Position numbers and translations under genes: made by a program. The notes below the pieces were generated by a model. The model was not told the DNA's origin and made no database searches. It worked only from the letters and a program-made list of their open reading frames with translations. A DNA stretch of 64,000 bases from CAG-390 sp045543615 (GTDB lineage Bacteria; Bacillota; Clostridia; Oscillospirales; CAG-272): the NCBI GenBank assembly GCA_045543615.1, contig JAZPXL010000039.1:1-64000 (forward strand), in the 5' to 3' direction. Each line of letters begins with the position of its first letter. Positions within the stretch are counted from its first letter, which is position 1. This document shows positions 40,441 to 49,443 of this stretch, piece by piece.

Positions 40441-41937
40441 ATGAAAAAATCAGCTATCAAGGTCTTGACGGTAGTGCTTGCAATACTTCTGCTTGCCACC
40501 ACGGGAGTGCTTGCGTCCTGTGTTGATAACACCACTCCTCCCGATGACACAACCAAAAATGCAGGAGTTGTACCCGACTCAAGCGGTGATGACACCACAC
40601 CTGTATTCCCTACCGCCGACTACAAGGGTAAGGAATTCGTTGTTTTCTCCCGCAACCCCGACGCTGTGTCCTACGCTGCGCTCTACATTGATACCGATGC
40701 AGCAACCGACACAATGAGCTCCGCTGTGTACACCAGAAACACAAACACAGAGGAATTCTACAAAATCACAATTACTCAGCTTACAGCTCCGGACTTCAAA
40801 AATGATGTAAAGAACGCTATCAGCGGCGGCGGTCAGTTCCCCTACGATGTGCTTCTTCACGGTAGAAATAATATGGCTGTTCTCTGCCAGGAGAATTATC
40901 TCTATGACTTCAATGAGCTTGGACTTGATTTCACCAAGCCCTGGTGGGACGTAAACTGCGCTGAAGGCTTTGAGGTTGCAGGTAAACTCTTCTTTATGGC
41001 AAACGATACCTCTGTAAGCAACCTTGCAGGTGTTCGTTGTGCTTTCTTCAACAAGAACCTTGTTTCAAGATTTAAACTCACAAGCCCCCACGATTATGTT
41101 CGTAATAACGATTGGACAATTGAAAACTTCCTCTCTCTTGTTGAAGCTTGCCGCGAGGACAACGGTGACGGCGTGCTCAACTGGGAGGACGTTTACGGTG
41201 CTTGCGATGACGAGGGTGGCTCCGGTGCTGACGTTGTGGCTCTCATCATTGGCTCCGGTATGAGATACTCCGTTTCAAACGCAGACGGTGAGCTTGAGTT
41301 CGCAATTGATGTCGAAAGAATAGATGACATCATCTCAAAGGTAGCAACAGTTTACCAGAATAAACAGTCCACAACTACATACGGCAAGGTTTCCGACGGA
41401 GCAGATACCTCCGGTTACGCAAATATCTACAACTACTGCCGTGGACTCTTTGCAAGTGATCACTTCCTCTTCATTCTTAATAATATGGGCGTTATCAATC
41501 AGTTCTCCGAGATGGAGGGCGAGGGCTTTGGTATTGTTCCCGTTCCGAAATATAACAAGGACCAGGACCGCTACTACAACAAGATCGACAAGAACTCAAA
41601 CATCTGGGCTATCCCCAACGCCACATCACTCGACTTTGACTGTGTTGCTAATGTAATGGACTACTGGGCATATCAGTCCTCAACAACAGTTATGCCTGCA
41701 TATTACGAGATCACACTCAAAACACGCCGTGTTGCAGACCCGTTTGATGCAGAAATGCTTGATGTTATCAAGGCAAGCACAATGTATGACTTCGTTGACG
41801 TTTCCGATATCAAGATTGCAACAGCAATTTGGAGCGGATACACAAACGGATCCTTCTCTTCTCAGTGGAAGGCTCAGAAGATAGTTCTCGGCAAATCCCT
41901 TGGTAAGCTCAACGATACTCTGGCAACACTTCAATAA
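40441..41937 (+). CDS. Extracellular solute-binding lipoprotein, copy 2
   Basis: A 498-residue paralogue of copy 1 and a closer one of copy 3. The signal ends VLASC; the linker has PPDDTTKNAGVVPDSSGDD. It shares KGKEFVVFSRNPDAVSYAALYIDTDAATD, PWWDVNCAEGFEVAGKLFFMANDTSVSNLAG and WAIPNATSLDFDCVANVMDYWAYQSS with copy 3. The frame is open for 50 codons before the ATG at 40441, but the signal peptide, GTGAGGT upstream and the promoter at 40378 set the start. Own promoter and terminator; no permease nearby. Confidence 0.88.
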   Translation: MKKSAIKVLTVVLAILLLATTGVLASCVDNTTPPDDTTKNAGVVPDSSGDDTTPVFPTADYKGKEFVVFSRNPDAVSYAALYIDTDAATDTMSSAVYTRNTNTEEFYKITITQLTAPDFKNDVKNAISGGGQFPYDVLLHGRNNMAVLCQENYLYDFNELGLDFTKPWWDVNCAEGFEVAGKLFFMANDTSVSNLAGVRCAFFNKNLVSRFKLTSPHDYVRNNDWTIENFLSLVEACREDNGDGVLNWEDVYGACDDEGGSGADVVALIIGSGMRYSVSNADGELEFAIDVERIDDIISKVATVYQNKQSTTTYGKVSDGADTSGYANIYNYCRGLFASDHFLFILNNMGVINQFSEMEGEGFGIVPVPKYNKDQDRYYNKIDKNSNIWAIPNATSLDFDCVANVMDYWAYQSSTTVMPAYYEITLKTRRVADPFDAEMLDVIKASTMYDFVDVSDIKIATAIWSGYTNGSFSSQWKAQKIVLGKSLGKLNDTLATLQ

Positions 41938-41946
41938 ATAATTTTT

Positions 41947-41980
41947 CACCGAGGAGCGATTTAGCTCCTCGGTGTTTTTT
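41947..41980 (+). terminator. Terminator after solute-binding gene 2
   Basis: An 11-bp perfect stem, CACCGAGGAGC (41947-41957) with 41964-41974, six-base loop, then TTTTTT. Confidence 0.92.
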
Positions 41981-42102
41981 GCACAAAAGCAATATAGCCA
42001 AAATCAACAAATTGCACAAAAATTATTATTTAATCAGATTTAACGTTGTTTTTTTGAATAATAATCGCTCGAAAAATATTTCGAAAAAATTAACTTTACT
42101 TG

Positions 42103-42131
42103 TTGACATTTTGAATGATACATAGTATAAT
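42103..42131 (+). promoter_or_regulatory. Promoter of solute-binding protein gene 3
   Basis: TTGACA at 42103-42108 and TATAAT at 42126-42131 with a 17-base spacer. The flank has ATTTCGAAAAAAT, part of a short inverted repeat near 42071-42090 (CGAAAAATATTTCG). Confidence 0.78.
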
Positions 42132-42167
42132 AAAAGTAACTCAAAAAACAAAGTGAGGTAAAACCCA

Positions 42168-43664
42168 ATGAAAAAGACAATGTTCAAATTGTTGACACTC
42201 GTTCTTGCCGTTCTCCTGCTTGTTACAGGCGGAGTGCTGACAGCTTGTGTCGATAACACACAGACTCCTGACGATACAACTAAAAACGCAGGTGTTGTTC
42301 CTCCCTCCGACAGCTCAGACACCACACCGGTGTTCCCCACAGCTGACTACAAGAATAAGGAATTCGTTGTTTTCTCCCGTAACCCTGATGCAGCTTCCTA
42401 TGCCGCTTTCTACATCGATACCGATGCAGCAACCGACACAATGAGCTCTGCTGTGTTCACAAGAAACACAAACACAGAGGAATTCTACAAGATCTCCATT
42501 ACTCAGGTAGTTGCCGAGAGTTTCAAGGATGATGTAAAAAACGCCATCAGTGGTGGTGGAGATTTCCCCTATGATGTTCTTCTCCACGGTAGAAACAATA
42601 TGGCTTCTCTTTCTCAGGAAAACTATCTCTACGACTTCAACGAGCTCGGTATTGATTTCACAAAGCCCTGGTGGGATGCAAACTGTGCTGAAGGCTTTGA
42701 GGTTGCAGGCAAGCTCTTCTTTATGGTTAACGACACATCCGTAAGTAACCTTGCAGGTGTACGTTCTGCATTCTTTAGCAAGAACCTTATCGACAGATTC
42801 CAGCTCAGAAGCCCCCACGATTATATCCGCGAGGACGATTGGACACTCGAAAACTTCCTCTCTCTCATTGAGGTTTGTCACGAGGACAACGGCGACGGCA
42901 TCGCTAACTGGGAAGATATCTACGGTATCTGCGACGAGCCCGGCTCCTCCAACAGTGATATCGTTGCTCTCATCATCGGCTCAGGCGTAAGATACTCCGT
43001 AACAAATGCTGACGGTGAGATCGAGCTTGCTATCAATCCCGAAAAGGTTGATGACATCATCTCCAAGGTTGCAACAGTTTACCAGAACAAGGAATCCACA
43101 ACTACATACAATGACGTTTCCAACGGCGCAGATATGTCTGCATACGCAAATATGTTCAACTACTGCCGTGGACTCTTCGCAAGTGACCACTTCCTCTTCC
43201 TCTTCAATAATATGGGCGTTATGAACCAGTTCTCCGAGATGGAAGGCAAGGGCTTCGGTATCGTTCCCGTTCCGAAGTACAACAAGGATCAGGAAGGCTA
43301 TCACAACAAGGTTGACAAGAACTCCAACATCTGGGCTATCCCCAACGCAACATCTCTTGACTTCGAGTGCATCGGTAACGTAATGGATTACTGGGCATAC
43401 CAGTCCTCCACAACAGTTATGCCTGCATACTACGAGATCACACTTAAGACTCGCCGTGTAACTGACCCGATCGATGCTGAAATGCTCGACCTCATCAAGA
43501 ACAGCGTAATGTATGACCTTGCCGACGTTCACAGCCTCAATATTGCTTCTGCAATTTGGTCCGGCTACACAAATGGTACATTCTCATCCCAGTGGAAAGT
43601 ACAGAAGATCGTTCTTGGTAAGTCTATCGAAAAGCTCAATGATACAATGGCTGAGCTTGACTAA
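42168..43664 (+). CDS. Extracellular solute-binding lipoprotein, copy 3
   Basis: A 498-residue lipoprotein (lipobox VLTAC). Very similar to copy 2 over the whole mature domain, including DFPYDVLLHGRNNMASLSQENYLYDFNELG, and both differ from copy 1 in the same loops. Sequence between copies diverges mostly in the linker and in the segment after GDGIANWEDIYG, which may shape ligand choice. Its own promoter (42103) and terminator (43687) again make it a single-gene unit. The catabolic operon starts 170 bases after its terminator begins. Confidence 0.88.
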   Translation: MKKTMFKLLTLVLAVLLLVTGGVLTACVDNTQTPDDTTKNAGVVPPSDSSDTTPVFPTADYKNKEFVVFSRNPDAASYAAFYIDTDAATDTMSSAVFTRNTNTEEFYKISITQVVAESFKDDVKNAISGGGDFPYDVLLHGRNNMASLSQENYLYDFNELGIDFTKPWWDANCAEGFEVAGKLFFMVNDTSVSNLAGVRSAFFSKNLIDRFQLRSPHDYIREDDWTLENFLSLIEVCHEDNGDGIANWEDIYGICDEPGSSNSDIVALIIGSGVRYSVTNADGEIELAINPEKVDDIISKVATVYQNKESTTTYNDVSNGADMSAYANMFNYCRGLFASDHFLFLFNNMGVMNQFSEMEGKGFGIVPVPKYNKDQEGYHNKVDKNSNIWAIPNATSLDFECIGNVMDYWAYQSSTTVMPAYYEITLKTRRVTDPIDAEMLDLIKNSVMYDLADVHSLNIASAIWSGYTNGTFSSQWKVQKIVLGKSIEKLNDTMAELD

Positions 43665-43686
43665 TTGACAATAGCCACAATATCTA

Positions 43687-43726
43687 TCCCGAGAAGCGGC
43701 TTGTGCCGCTTCTCGGGAGTTTTTTT
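43687..43726 (+). terminator. Terminator after solute-binding gene 3
   Basis: A 14-bp perfect stem, TCCCGAGAAGCGGC (43687-43700) with 43705-43718, loop TTGT, then G and a T run. Confidence 0.93.
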
Positions 43727-43831
43727 GCTTTTCTTTACACAAAAATTGCTATTTTATAGCGAATATTTTGGGTGGTTTTTATTGATTATTCATATATATA
43801 TTATAAATTAATAAAAGATATAAGAAATTTC

Positions 43832-43860
43832 TTGACAAATTCTTCTCTTCAATGTATAAT
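43832..43860 (+). promoter_or_regulatory. Promoter of the seven-gene catabolic operon
   Basis: TTGACA at 43832-43837 and TATAAT at 43855-43860 with a 17-base spacer, 75 bases before the first ATG. No clear operator is seen. Confidence 0.78.
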
Positions 43861-43934
43861 TATAGTGAAATTATTTTTGGATTTCTAAGCAAACAATGGG
43901 GATTTCCCCCTTACGCATAAGTAAAGGCAAAATA

Positions 43935-45158
43935 ATGAAAGATATCATAAGAATCGGTGTATTCGGCACTTGGAGAGGCTCTGCCTACATCAAAACACTT
44001 GCCGCACTCGATGATGTACGCATCACAGCTCTCTGCGATAAAAAGTCGGACAGGCTCAACTCAGCCCTGTCTCTTTTCCCTGCTTTTTGGGATAAGCCAA
44101 AGCTTTTTTCCGACGCTGATGAATTCTTTTCGTCAGGGCTGTTTGATGCGGTTTTTCTTTGCAATTATTTCAATGAGCACGCACCATACGCAATGCTTGC
44201 GATGAGTCGTGGCATTCACGTTTTCAGCGAAACAACTGCCGCTGTGACTATGAAACAGGCAGTAGAGCTGTGCCGAGCTGCCGAGAGGAGCTCTGCTGTA
44301 TATATGCTTGGCGAGAACTATCCGTATGCAAAGGGCATATTTGAGCTGAAGAAAATCTGTGACGAGGGCAGCCTTGGACAGATAGTCTTCTGTGAGGGCG
44401 AGTATGTTCATCCGATGAGCCCTGAGGGAACGCTCAAGTACACAGACCCCAGAGTACACGGCAAGAATCATTGGAGACGGCATATACCGATAACATATTA
44501 TTCAACACACGCAATAGCTCCGCTTGTTTTTGCAACGGGACAGAGGCCTGTCCGTGTTGTTGCGATGTCAGCGCAGGACACCGAAGAGCATATAAGAGAA
44601 TTTCGCCGCTTGCGCTCCGACATAGTCGGCACAATGCTTGTTAATACCGACAGTGGTGCTGTGTGGAGAGTTAACGGTAACTCATACTGTGCTCCGACAG
44701 GCAACTGGTACAGACTCAGTGGTCTTAAGGGTAGTGCTGAAACCGTCAGAGGTGACGAGTCAAAGGTGCGTCTCGCTTACAGCGAATGGCATCTCCCCAC
44801 CCCCGACACTCAACCCGACAGAATCTATTCACCGGATTGGTATATGGGAGACGAGATGGCAGCATCCTTCCGTCACGGTGGTGGCGACTATTGGGTTGTC
44901 AAGAGATTTCTCTCGGCTGTTCGTGGCGAATGTGAGCCTTTCCCGAATGTATATGAGGCGGCTAATATGGCGGCTGTCGGTATTCTCGGCTGGCGCAGTA
45001 TCATAGAGGGCAACCGTCCGTACGATATTCCCGACTTCAGAATCGAAGAGGAACGTGCGCTGTGGGAAAATGATGATAAAAATCCATTCCCAACAGACGA
45101 GAGACCAAATGATATTCCCTACACTACCCATCCCGTTGACGCAGACGAGGATTGGTAA
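43935..45158 (+). CDS. Gfo/Idh/MocA-like oxidoreductase A (divergent active site)
   Basis: A 407-residue protein with the family's N-terminal Rossmann fold (IRIGVFGTWRGSAYIKTLAAL, then ITALCDKKSDR) and the C-terminal alpha/beta domain. The usual catalytic EKP motif is replaced by FSETTAAVT: the Lys is absent, so an ordinary hydride-transfer role is doubtful. Later YVHPMSPEG, HWRRHIPITYYSTHAIAP and FRHGGGDYW carry several His that may bind a sugar or metal. It heads the operon, with AAAGGC upstream; the frame opens 13 codons earlier. It could be an NAD-using lyase, epimerase or glycosidase-type member; this is inference. Confidence 0.8.
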   Translation: MKDIIRIGVFGTWRGSAYIKTLAALDDVRITALCDKKSDRLNSALSLFPAFWDKPKLFSDADEFFSSGLFDAVFLCNYFNEHAPYAMLAMSRGIHVFSETTAAVTMKQAVELCRAAERSSAVYMLGENYPYAKGIFELKKICDEGSLGQIVFCEGEYVHPMSPEGTLKYTDPRVHGKNHWRRHIPITYYSTHAIAPLVFATGQRPVRVVAMSAQDTEEHIREFRRLRSDIVGTMLVNTDSGAVWRVNGNSYCAPTGNWYRLSGLKGSAETVRGDESKVRLAYSEWHLPTPDTQPDRIYSPDWYMGDEMAASFRHGGGDYWVVKRFLSAVRGECEPFPNVYEAANMAAVGILGWRSIIEGNRPYDIPDFRIEEERALWENDDKNPFPTDERPNDIPYTTHPVDADEDW

Positions 45159-45218
45159 CTAAAACGGATTTAATTTTTAAATTAAAAATAAAACAAAAAT
45201 AAAAAAAGAGGTAGAACA

Positions 45219-46373
45219 ATGACAAACACAAGCCAGAAAAAGAACTTGCGCTTTGCAGTTATCGGTTGCGGCCTTATGGGACGAGAATTCGCCTGTGCAG
45301 TTGCCCGTTGGTGTCAGATCACCCGTGACATTCCTGCTCCACAGATCGTTGGAGTATGCGACCTCTCCGATGAGGCACGCAAGTACTTCACCGACAACTT
45401 CCCCACAGTCAAGTACAGCACCACAGATTATCACGAGCTGCTTGAGGCAGATGATATTGATGCTGTTTACTGTGCAGTTCCTCATAATCTGCACAAGAAG
45501 TTCTATGTTGATATAATCAATGCAGGAAAGCATCTTCTCGGAGAGAAGCCCTTTGGTATTGACAAAGAGGACAATGCTGCAATCCTTGAGGCAATTGCTG
45601 CACATCCTGAGGTTGTTGTTCGCTGTTCCAGCGAATTCCCCTTCTATCCCGGTGCACAGGAGCTGTTCCGCCGTGTTGCAAGGGGCGATTGCGGCAAGCT
45701 TATTGAGGTTTATTCGGCATTCTGCCACTCAAGTGACCTTGATACAAATAAGCCGATAAACTGGAAGAGACGTGTTGAGATCAACGGCGAATACGGCTGT
45801 ATGGGTGACCTCGGACTTCACGCAGAGCATATCCCGTTCCGTATGGGCTGGATTCCCGAAAAGGTTTCAGCATACCTCTCCAAGATAGTAACCGAGCGTC
45901 CCGACGGCAAGGGTGGCACAGCTCCCTGTCTGACTTGGGACAACGCACATCTCGTTTGCGACATCAAGGGTGAGGACGGCAACTTCCCGCTCATCATTGA
46001 GACAAAGCGAATTTGCCCCGGTGCTACAAACTCCTGGAGCATCCGTGTTGACGGACTTAATCAGTCAATGAAGTTTTCAACTGACGATCCCAACGCATTC
46101 TACTACACCGAGGCTTGCGGACGTGAGCAGGCTTGGTGCAGAGTAAATATCGGACATAAGCCGATGATTCCCACAGTTACAGGTGGCATCTTCGAGTTCG
46201 GATTTACCGATTCCATCCTTCAGATGTGGGCAACATTCGTTGCCGAGGTCTTGGGAATGGACGTCGAGTTCGGCTGTCTGCGCCCGGAGGAGACAGCACT
46301 TTCACACAAACTTCAAACAGCGGCACTCATCTCCCACAAGGAAGGCCGTTCAGTTACATTAACGGAGGTATAA
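45219..46373 (+). CDS. Gfo/Idh/MocA-family oxidoreductase B
   Basis: A 384-residue dehydrogenase with intact motifs. The dinucleotide fold is RFAVIGCGLMGREFACAVARW with IVGVCDLSDEA, the catalytic Lys is in LLGEKPFGIDKED near residue 113, and the later GDLGLHAEHIPFRMGW holds the conserved Asp and His. It should oxidise or reduce a sugar, cyclitol or derivative with NAD(P). GAGGT precedes the start. It ends three bases before the aminotransferase gene. Confidence 0.88.
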   Translation: MTNTSQKKNLRFAVIGCGLMGREFACAVARWCQITRDIPAPQIVGVCDLSDEARKYFTDNFPTVKYSTTDYHELLEADDIDAVYCAVPHNLHKKFYVDIINAGKHLLGEKPFGIDKEDNAAILEAIAAHPEVVVRCSSEFPFYPGAQELFRRVARGDCGKLIEVYSAFCHSSDLDTNKPINWKRRVEINGEYGCMGDLGLHAEHIPFRMGWIPEKVSAYLSKIVTERPDGKGGTAPCLTWDNAHLVCDIKGEDGNFPLIIETKRICPGATNSWSIRVDGLNQSMKFSTDDPNAFYYTEACGREQAWCRVNIGHKPMIPTVTGGIFEFGFTDSILQMWATFVAEVLGMDVEFGCLRPEETALSHKLQTAALISHKEGRSVTLTEV

Positions 46374-46376
46374 GCA

Positions 46377-47921
46377 ATGTTTAAGAACACATCGTATTCT
46401 ATTGCAACTCTCATCGGCAAGGATTATGCCGATCGTGCAGCCGCCGCTTCTGCTTTCTTCGGAAAGGTAAGCGCAGAGGAGGCTGTGGCTCTTGTAAATC
46501 AGGAGATCGACCTCTACCCCGCGTCTTTCGCAGCTCGTAACGATGAGCTTGTAGAGCTTGTTGGCAAGCAGGTCATCGCTCCCCTCGCTGACGATGGAAA
46601 CGACGGTGCTCCCACCGACTCCTTCCGTAAGGCTGAGAGCAAGGACGCATCCCCGATGTGTGGCTATGGCTGTTACCGTCTCGGTGAGGACGGCAAGATC
46701 TACCTCATCGGTAAGAGCGAGCACTACCACGCATCCCTCGGTCATTCCTTCCCCGGCTACCGTCTTATCGACATCTGCCGTACACTCGGAATTCCGAACG
46801 CTACACATAACAATACCCGTGGTTACATCACACGTACCTGTGAGCGCAGACTCGTTGCTGCCGCAAATGGCGTTGATTATAATGATAAAGAAGCTCTTGA
46901 TGCAATTATCGCATCGGATAAGCCCCAGGTTCTCAACCGTGTAATCAACCTTGAGACAGGTTCTCTCGCTTGCGAGGCAGGCATCAAGATGATGCTCGCT
47001 CGCTTCTACCACCTCTCCCCCGAGCTTCCCATACCGAAATATCAGGGAAAGACACCTGTATTCTTCGTTATGGCTGACAAGGCAGGTAATAGTGGTGGTA
47101 ACTACCACGGCACAACCATTTTGATGCAGACACTCCGTGGCCTGTGGCCCGGATTCAGAGATGCCGGCGCAGAGAAGGGTATGTGGAAGGTTGTTCCCGT
47201 AATGATCAATGATATTGCTGACTTTGAAGCAAAGATCAAGAAATACAACACAGGCAACTACAAGACAGCAGGCTTTATGCACGAGATAGTTCTTATGAAC
47301 TATGGCGGAATCAGACTTACACCCGAATTCCTCAAGGCAGCTTATGACCTCTGCCACGCTTATGACACACCCTGTATGGTTGACGAAATCCAGACAGGTA
47401 TGTGGTGCGACACACTCTTCCTCTTCCGTAAGTGGGGTCTCAAGCCCGACTTTGCAGTTGTAGGTAAGGGCTTCCCCGGTGGCGAATATCCTGCAAGCCG
47501 TATTCTCACAACAAAGGAATACGACAACCTCAACCAGTTCGGTGCTCTCGTTACCAACGGTCAGGAGGAGCTCGCTTCCCTCTCCTACATAATCACAATG
47601 AAGTTCGTTCAGGACAACGCAGAGGAGCTTGACAGACTCGGCTCAGCATTCCGTGCAAAGCTTGATGCTCTCTGTGCAAAATATCCGAACACTCTCATAG
47701 CAGTTGAAGGCTTTGGACACAATGCTGCGCTCCACTTCCACACAGTTGAGGAGGCCGCTAAGTTTACTCACGCTCTGCACGATGCTTGCATCGACGCAAG
47801 CGCACAGCTATACAAGCCCGACTGCGTGCCCGCAGTTCTCTTCAAGCCGCCCGTAACTATGTCCGATGCAATCTGCGACAAGATCATTGGTGTTGTTGAT
47901 GAAGTGCTTGCAAGCTTCTGA
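46377..47921 (+). CDS. Class III PLP aminotransferase-like enzyme
   Basis: A 514-residue fold-type I PLP protein, longer than the usual 430-460. The class III core shows GNSGGNYHGTT, EIVLMNYGGIRLTPEFL, the PLP-contacting VDEIQTGMW, and the likely PLP Lys in VVGKGFPGGEYPASR. ETGSLACEAGIKMMLARF is like the family's ETG/SG step. The first ~140 residues have GYGCYRLGEDGKIYLIGKSEHYHA and look like an added or altered substrate region. It would use glutamate or another amino donor on a sugar- or cyclitol-derived carbonyl, or work as an aminomutase. GGAGGT precedes the ATG. Part of the operon. Confidence 0.82.
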   Translation: MFKNTSYSIATLIGKDYADRAAAASAFFGKVSAEEAVALVNQEIDLYPASFAARNDELVELVGKQVIAPLADDGNDGAPTDSFRKAESKDASPMCGYGCYRLGEDGKIYLIGKSEHYHASLGHSFPGYRLIDICRTLGIPNATHNNTRGYITRTCERRLVAAANGVDYNDKEALDAIIASDKPQVLNRVINLETGSLACEAGIKMMLARFYHLSPELPIPKYQGKTPVFFVMADKAGNSGGNYHGTTILMQTLRGLWPGFRDAGAEKGMWKVVPVMINDIADFEAKIKKYNTGNYKTAGFMHEIVLMNYGGIRLTPEFLKAAYDLCHAYDTPCMVDEIQTGMWCDTLFLFRKWGLKPDFAVVGKGFPGGEYPASRILTTKEYDNLNQFGALVTNGQEELASLSYIITMKFVQDNAEELDRLGSAFRAKLDALCAKYPNTLIAVEGFGHNAALHFHTVEEAAKFTHALHDACIDASAQLYKPDCVPAVLFKPPVTMSDAICDKIIGVVDEVLASF

Positions 47922-47950
47922 TGATTTAACCAACTGACTTTTATCAAAAA

Positions 47951-49432
47951 ATGATCTATATTGGAATTGATATCGGCTCTACTGCCGTAAAGGCAATTGC
48001 GATCGCTACCGCCGATGGTGGTAGCGACGCAAGAGTCGCAGGCCGTGGAAACTCGGATTATGAAACCTATCGTCCCGAAACGGACGCCGCCCTACACAAC
48101 CCCGACGATTGGAATCGCTCTGCAGTCGCCGCTGTTAGAGAGGCAATATCCACGCTCAGCGACGAGGAAAAAGCCACCATCTGTGGCATTGGACTTTCAG
48201 CTCAGGCAGGAAGTATTTACGCCGCTGACGAAAATCGCCGTCCCATCTCACAGGCGTACACCTGGATGGACAGGCGTGCTGTTGCAGAGTCCAAAGCAGT
48301 CATAGAGGCAATCGGTGCTGACAATATCCGTGCCGCTTGTGGTTGGCGAGCTGCCCCCACAGACTGTATTGCAAAGCTTTTGATGCTCAAAAACAGAGAT
48401 AGCGAGGTCTTTGCAAAGGCTAAATATTTCTACACCACAGAGGAATCAGTAACAGGATTTCTTTGCGGAAACTTCGTAACCGACCCCACAGGTCAGGTGC
48501 TCACAAGACTTTACGATCGCAGAAATTCAAGATACCTCCCCGAGGCTCTCGAGCTTCTCGGAATTGACGAGTCGATGCTCGCAGAGGTCGTGCCTTGTGG
48601 AAGTGAGGCCGGCCGTCTACTCCCCGAGGTTGCCGAAAGTATGGGCATCCCCGCAGGCATACCTGTTTATGTAGGTGCGCACGACCAGTATTGCGCATCT
48701 ATCGGAAGTGGTGTCAGCAAGCCCGGCGAGCTTCTCATCGCAACAGGAACAGCCTGGGTAGTATTCGGAGTCAGCGACAAGATTATTGACACACCTCCCT
48801 ACCCTGCGTGGTGTACGCATCCCATTGAGGGAATCTATGGAATTATGCTCTCGCTTGCAGGTTGTGGTGGTGCGCTTGGTCATTTTGCTTCTGCCAACAA
48901 TATGAAGGTGTATGAGCTTGACCGTGGCATTCTTGCGGCAGGACTTCGTGATATGAGGGAGCGTATTGCTGACTATTTTGTATGCCCTCTTCCTCCCCTC
49001 TCCCCCATTCCTCACCGTGACGGTGTTGGTGGAGACATCACCGTACGTGACGGTCACGATGTTTTTGAGACAGCACTTGCAGCTATGGAGGGTGCGGCGT
49101 TTGAGGCACGCATTCTTATTGAGGAATTTGCTAAGGCAGGCTTCCCCGACAGTGGCGAGATAGTCATTTCAGGCGGCGCATCCAAGAGCCGACTTTGGGT
49201 AGATATCCTTGCTGCAGTCTTTCCAAGCCGTCCTCTCTACCGTCTGTGCGAGCCTGACGCTCCTGCACTCGGTGCGGCACTTCTCGCCGCTACCTCAAAC
49301 GGAGCATACAGCACTTTTGCAAATGCTTCTGAGGCGTTCACGGAACGTGTGCTTGTAGAGGTTGACTCTGAGGCTGCAGAGTTCTACAACGAAAAATATA
49401 ACAATTATCGCAAATATGCACTTGCAGACTAA
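47951..49432 (+). CDS. FGGY-family carbohydrate kinase
   Basis: A 493-residue kinase of the xylulokinase/glycerokinase group. The N-terminal ATPase motif is YIGIDIGSTAVKAIAI, followed by GIGLSAQAGSIYAADENRRPI and AYTWMDRRA; the second half has PVYVGAHDQYCASIGSGV, LIATGTAWVVFG and EIVISGGASKSRLWVDILA. It should phosphorylate a ketose or polyol that the isomerase-like gene downstream may supply. No AGGAGG is clear. Length normal. Exact substrate unknown. Confidence 0.92.
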   Translation: MIYIGIDIGSTAVKAIAIATADGGSDARVAGRGNSDYETYRPETDAALHNPDDWNRSAVAAVREAISTLSDEEKATICGIGLSAQAGSIYAADENRRPISQAYTWMDRRAVAESKAVIEAIGADNIRAACGWRAAPTDCIAKLLMLKNRDSEVFAKAKYFYTTEESVTGFLCGNFVTDPTGQVLTRLYDRRNSRYLPEALELLGIDESMLAEVVPCGSEAGRLLPEVAESMGIPAGIPVYVGAHDQYCASIGSGVSKPGELLIATGTAWVVFGVSDKIIDTPPYPAWCTHPIEGIYGIMLSLAGCGGALGHFASANNMKVYELDRGILAAGLRDMRERIADYFVCPLPPLSPIPHRDGVGGDITVRDGHDVFETALAAMEGAAFEARILIEEFAKAGFPDSGEIVISGGASKSRLWVDILAAVFPSRPLYRLCEPDAPALGAALLAATSNGAYSTFANASEAFTERVLVEVDSEAAEFYNEKYNNYRKYALAD

Positions 49433-49443
49433 AGGAGATTATT

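Noticed and set aside
46359..47357. 332-residue minus-strand frame
   Set aside because: Antisense to the class III aminotransferase gene, with no motif.
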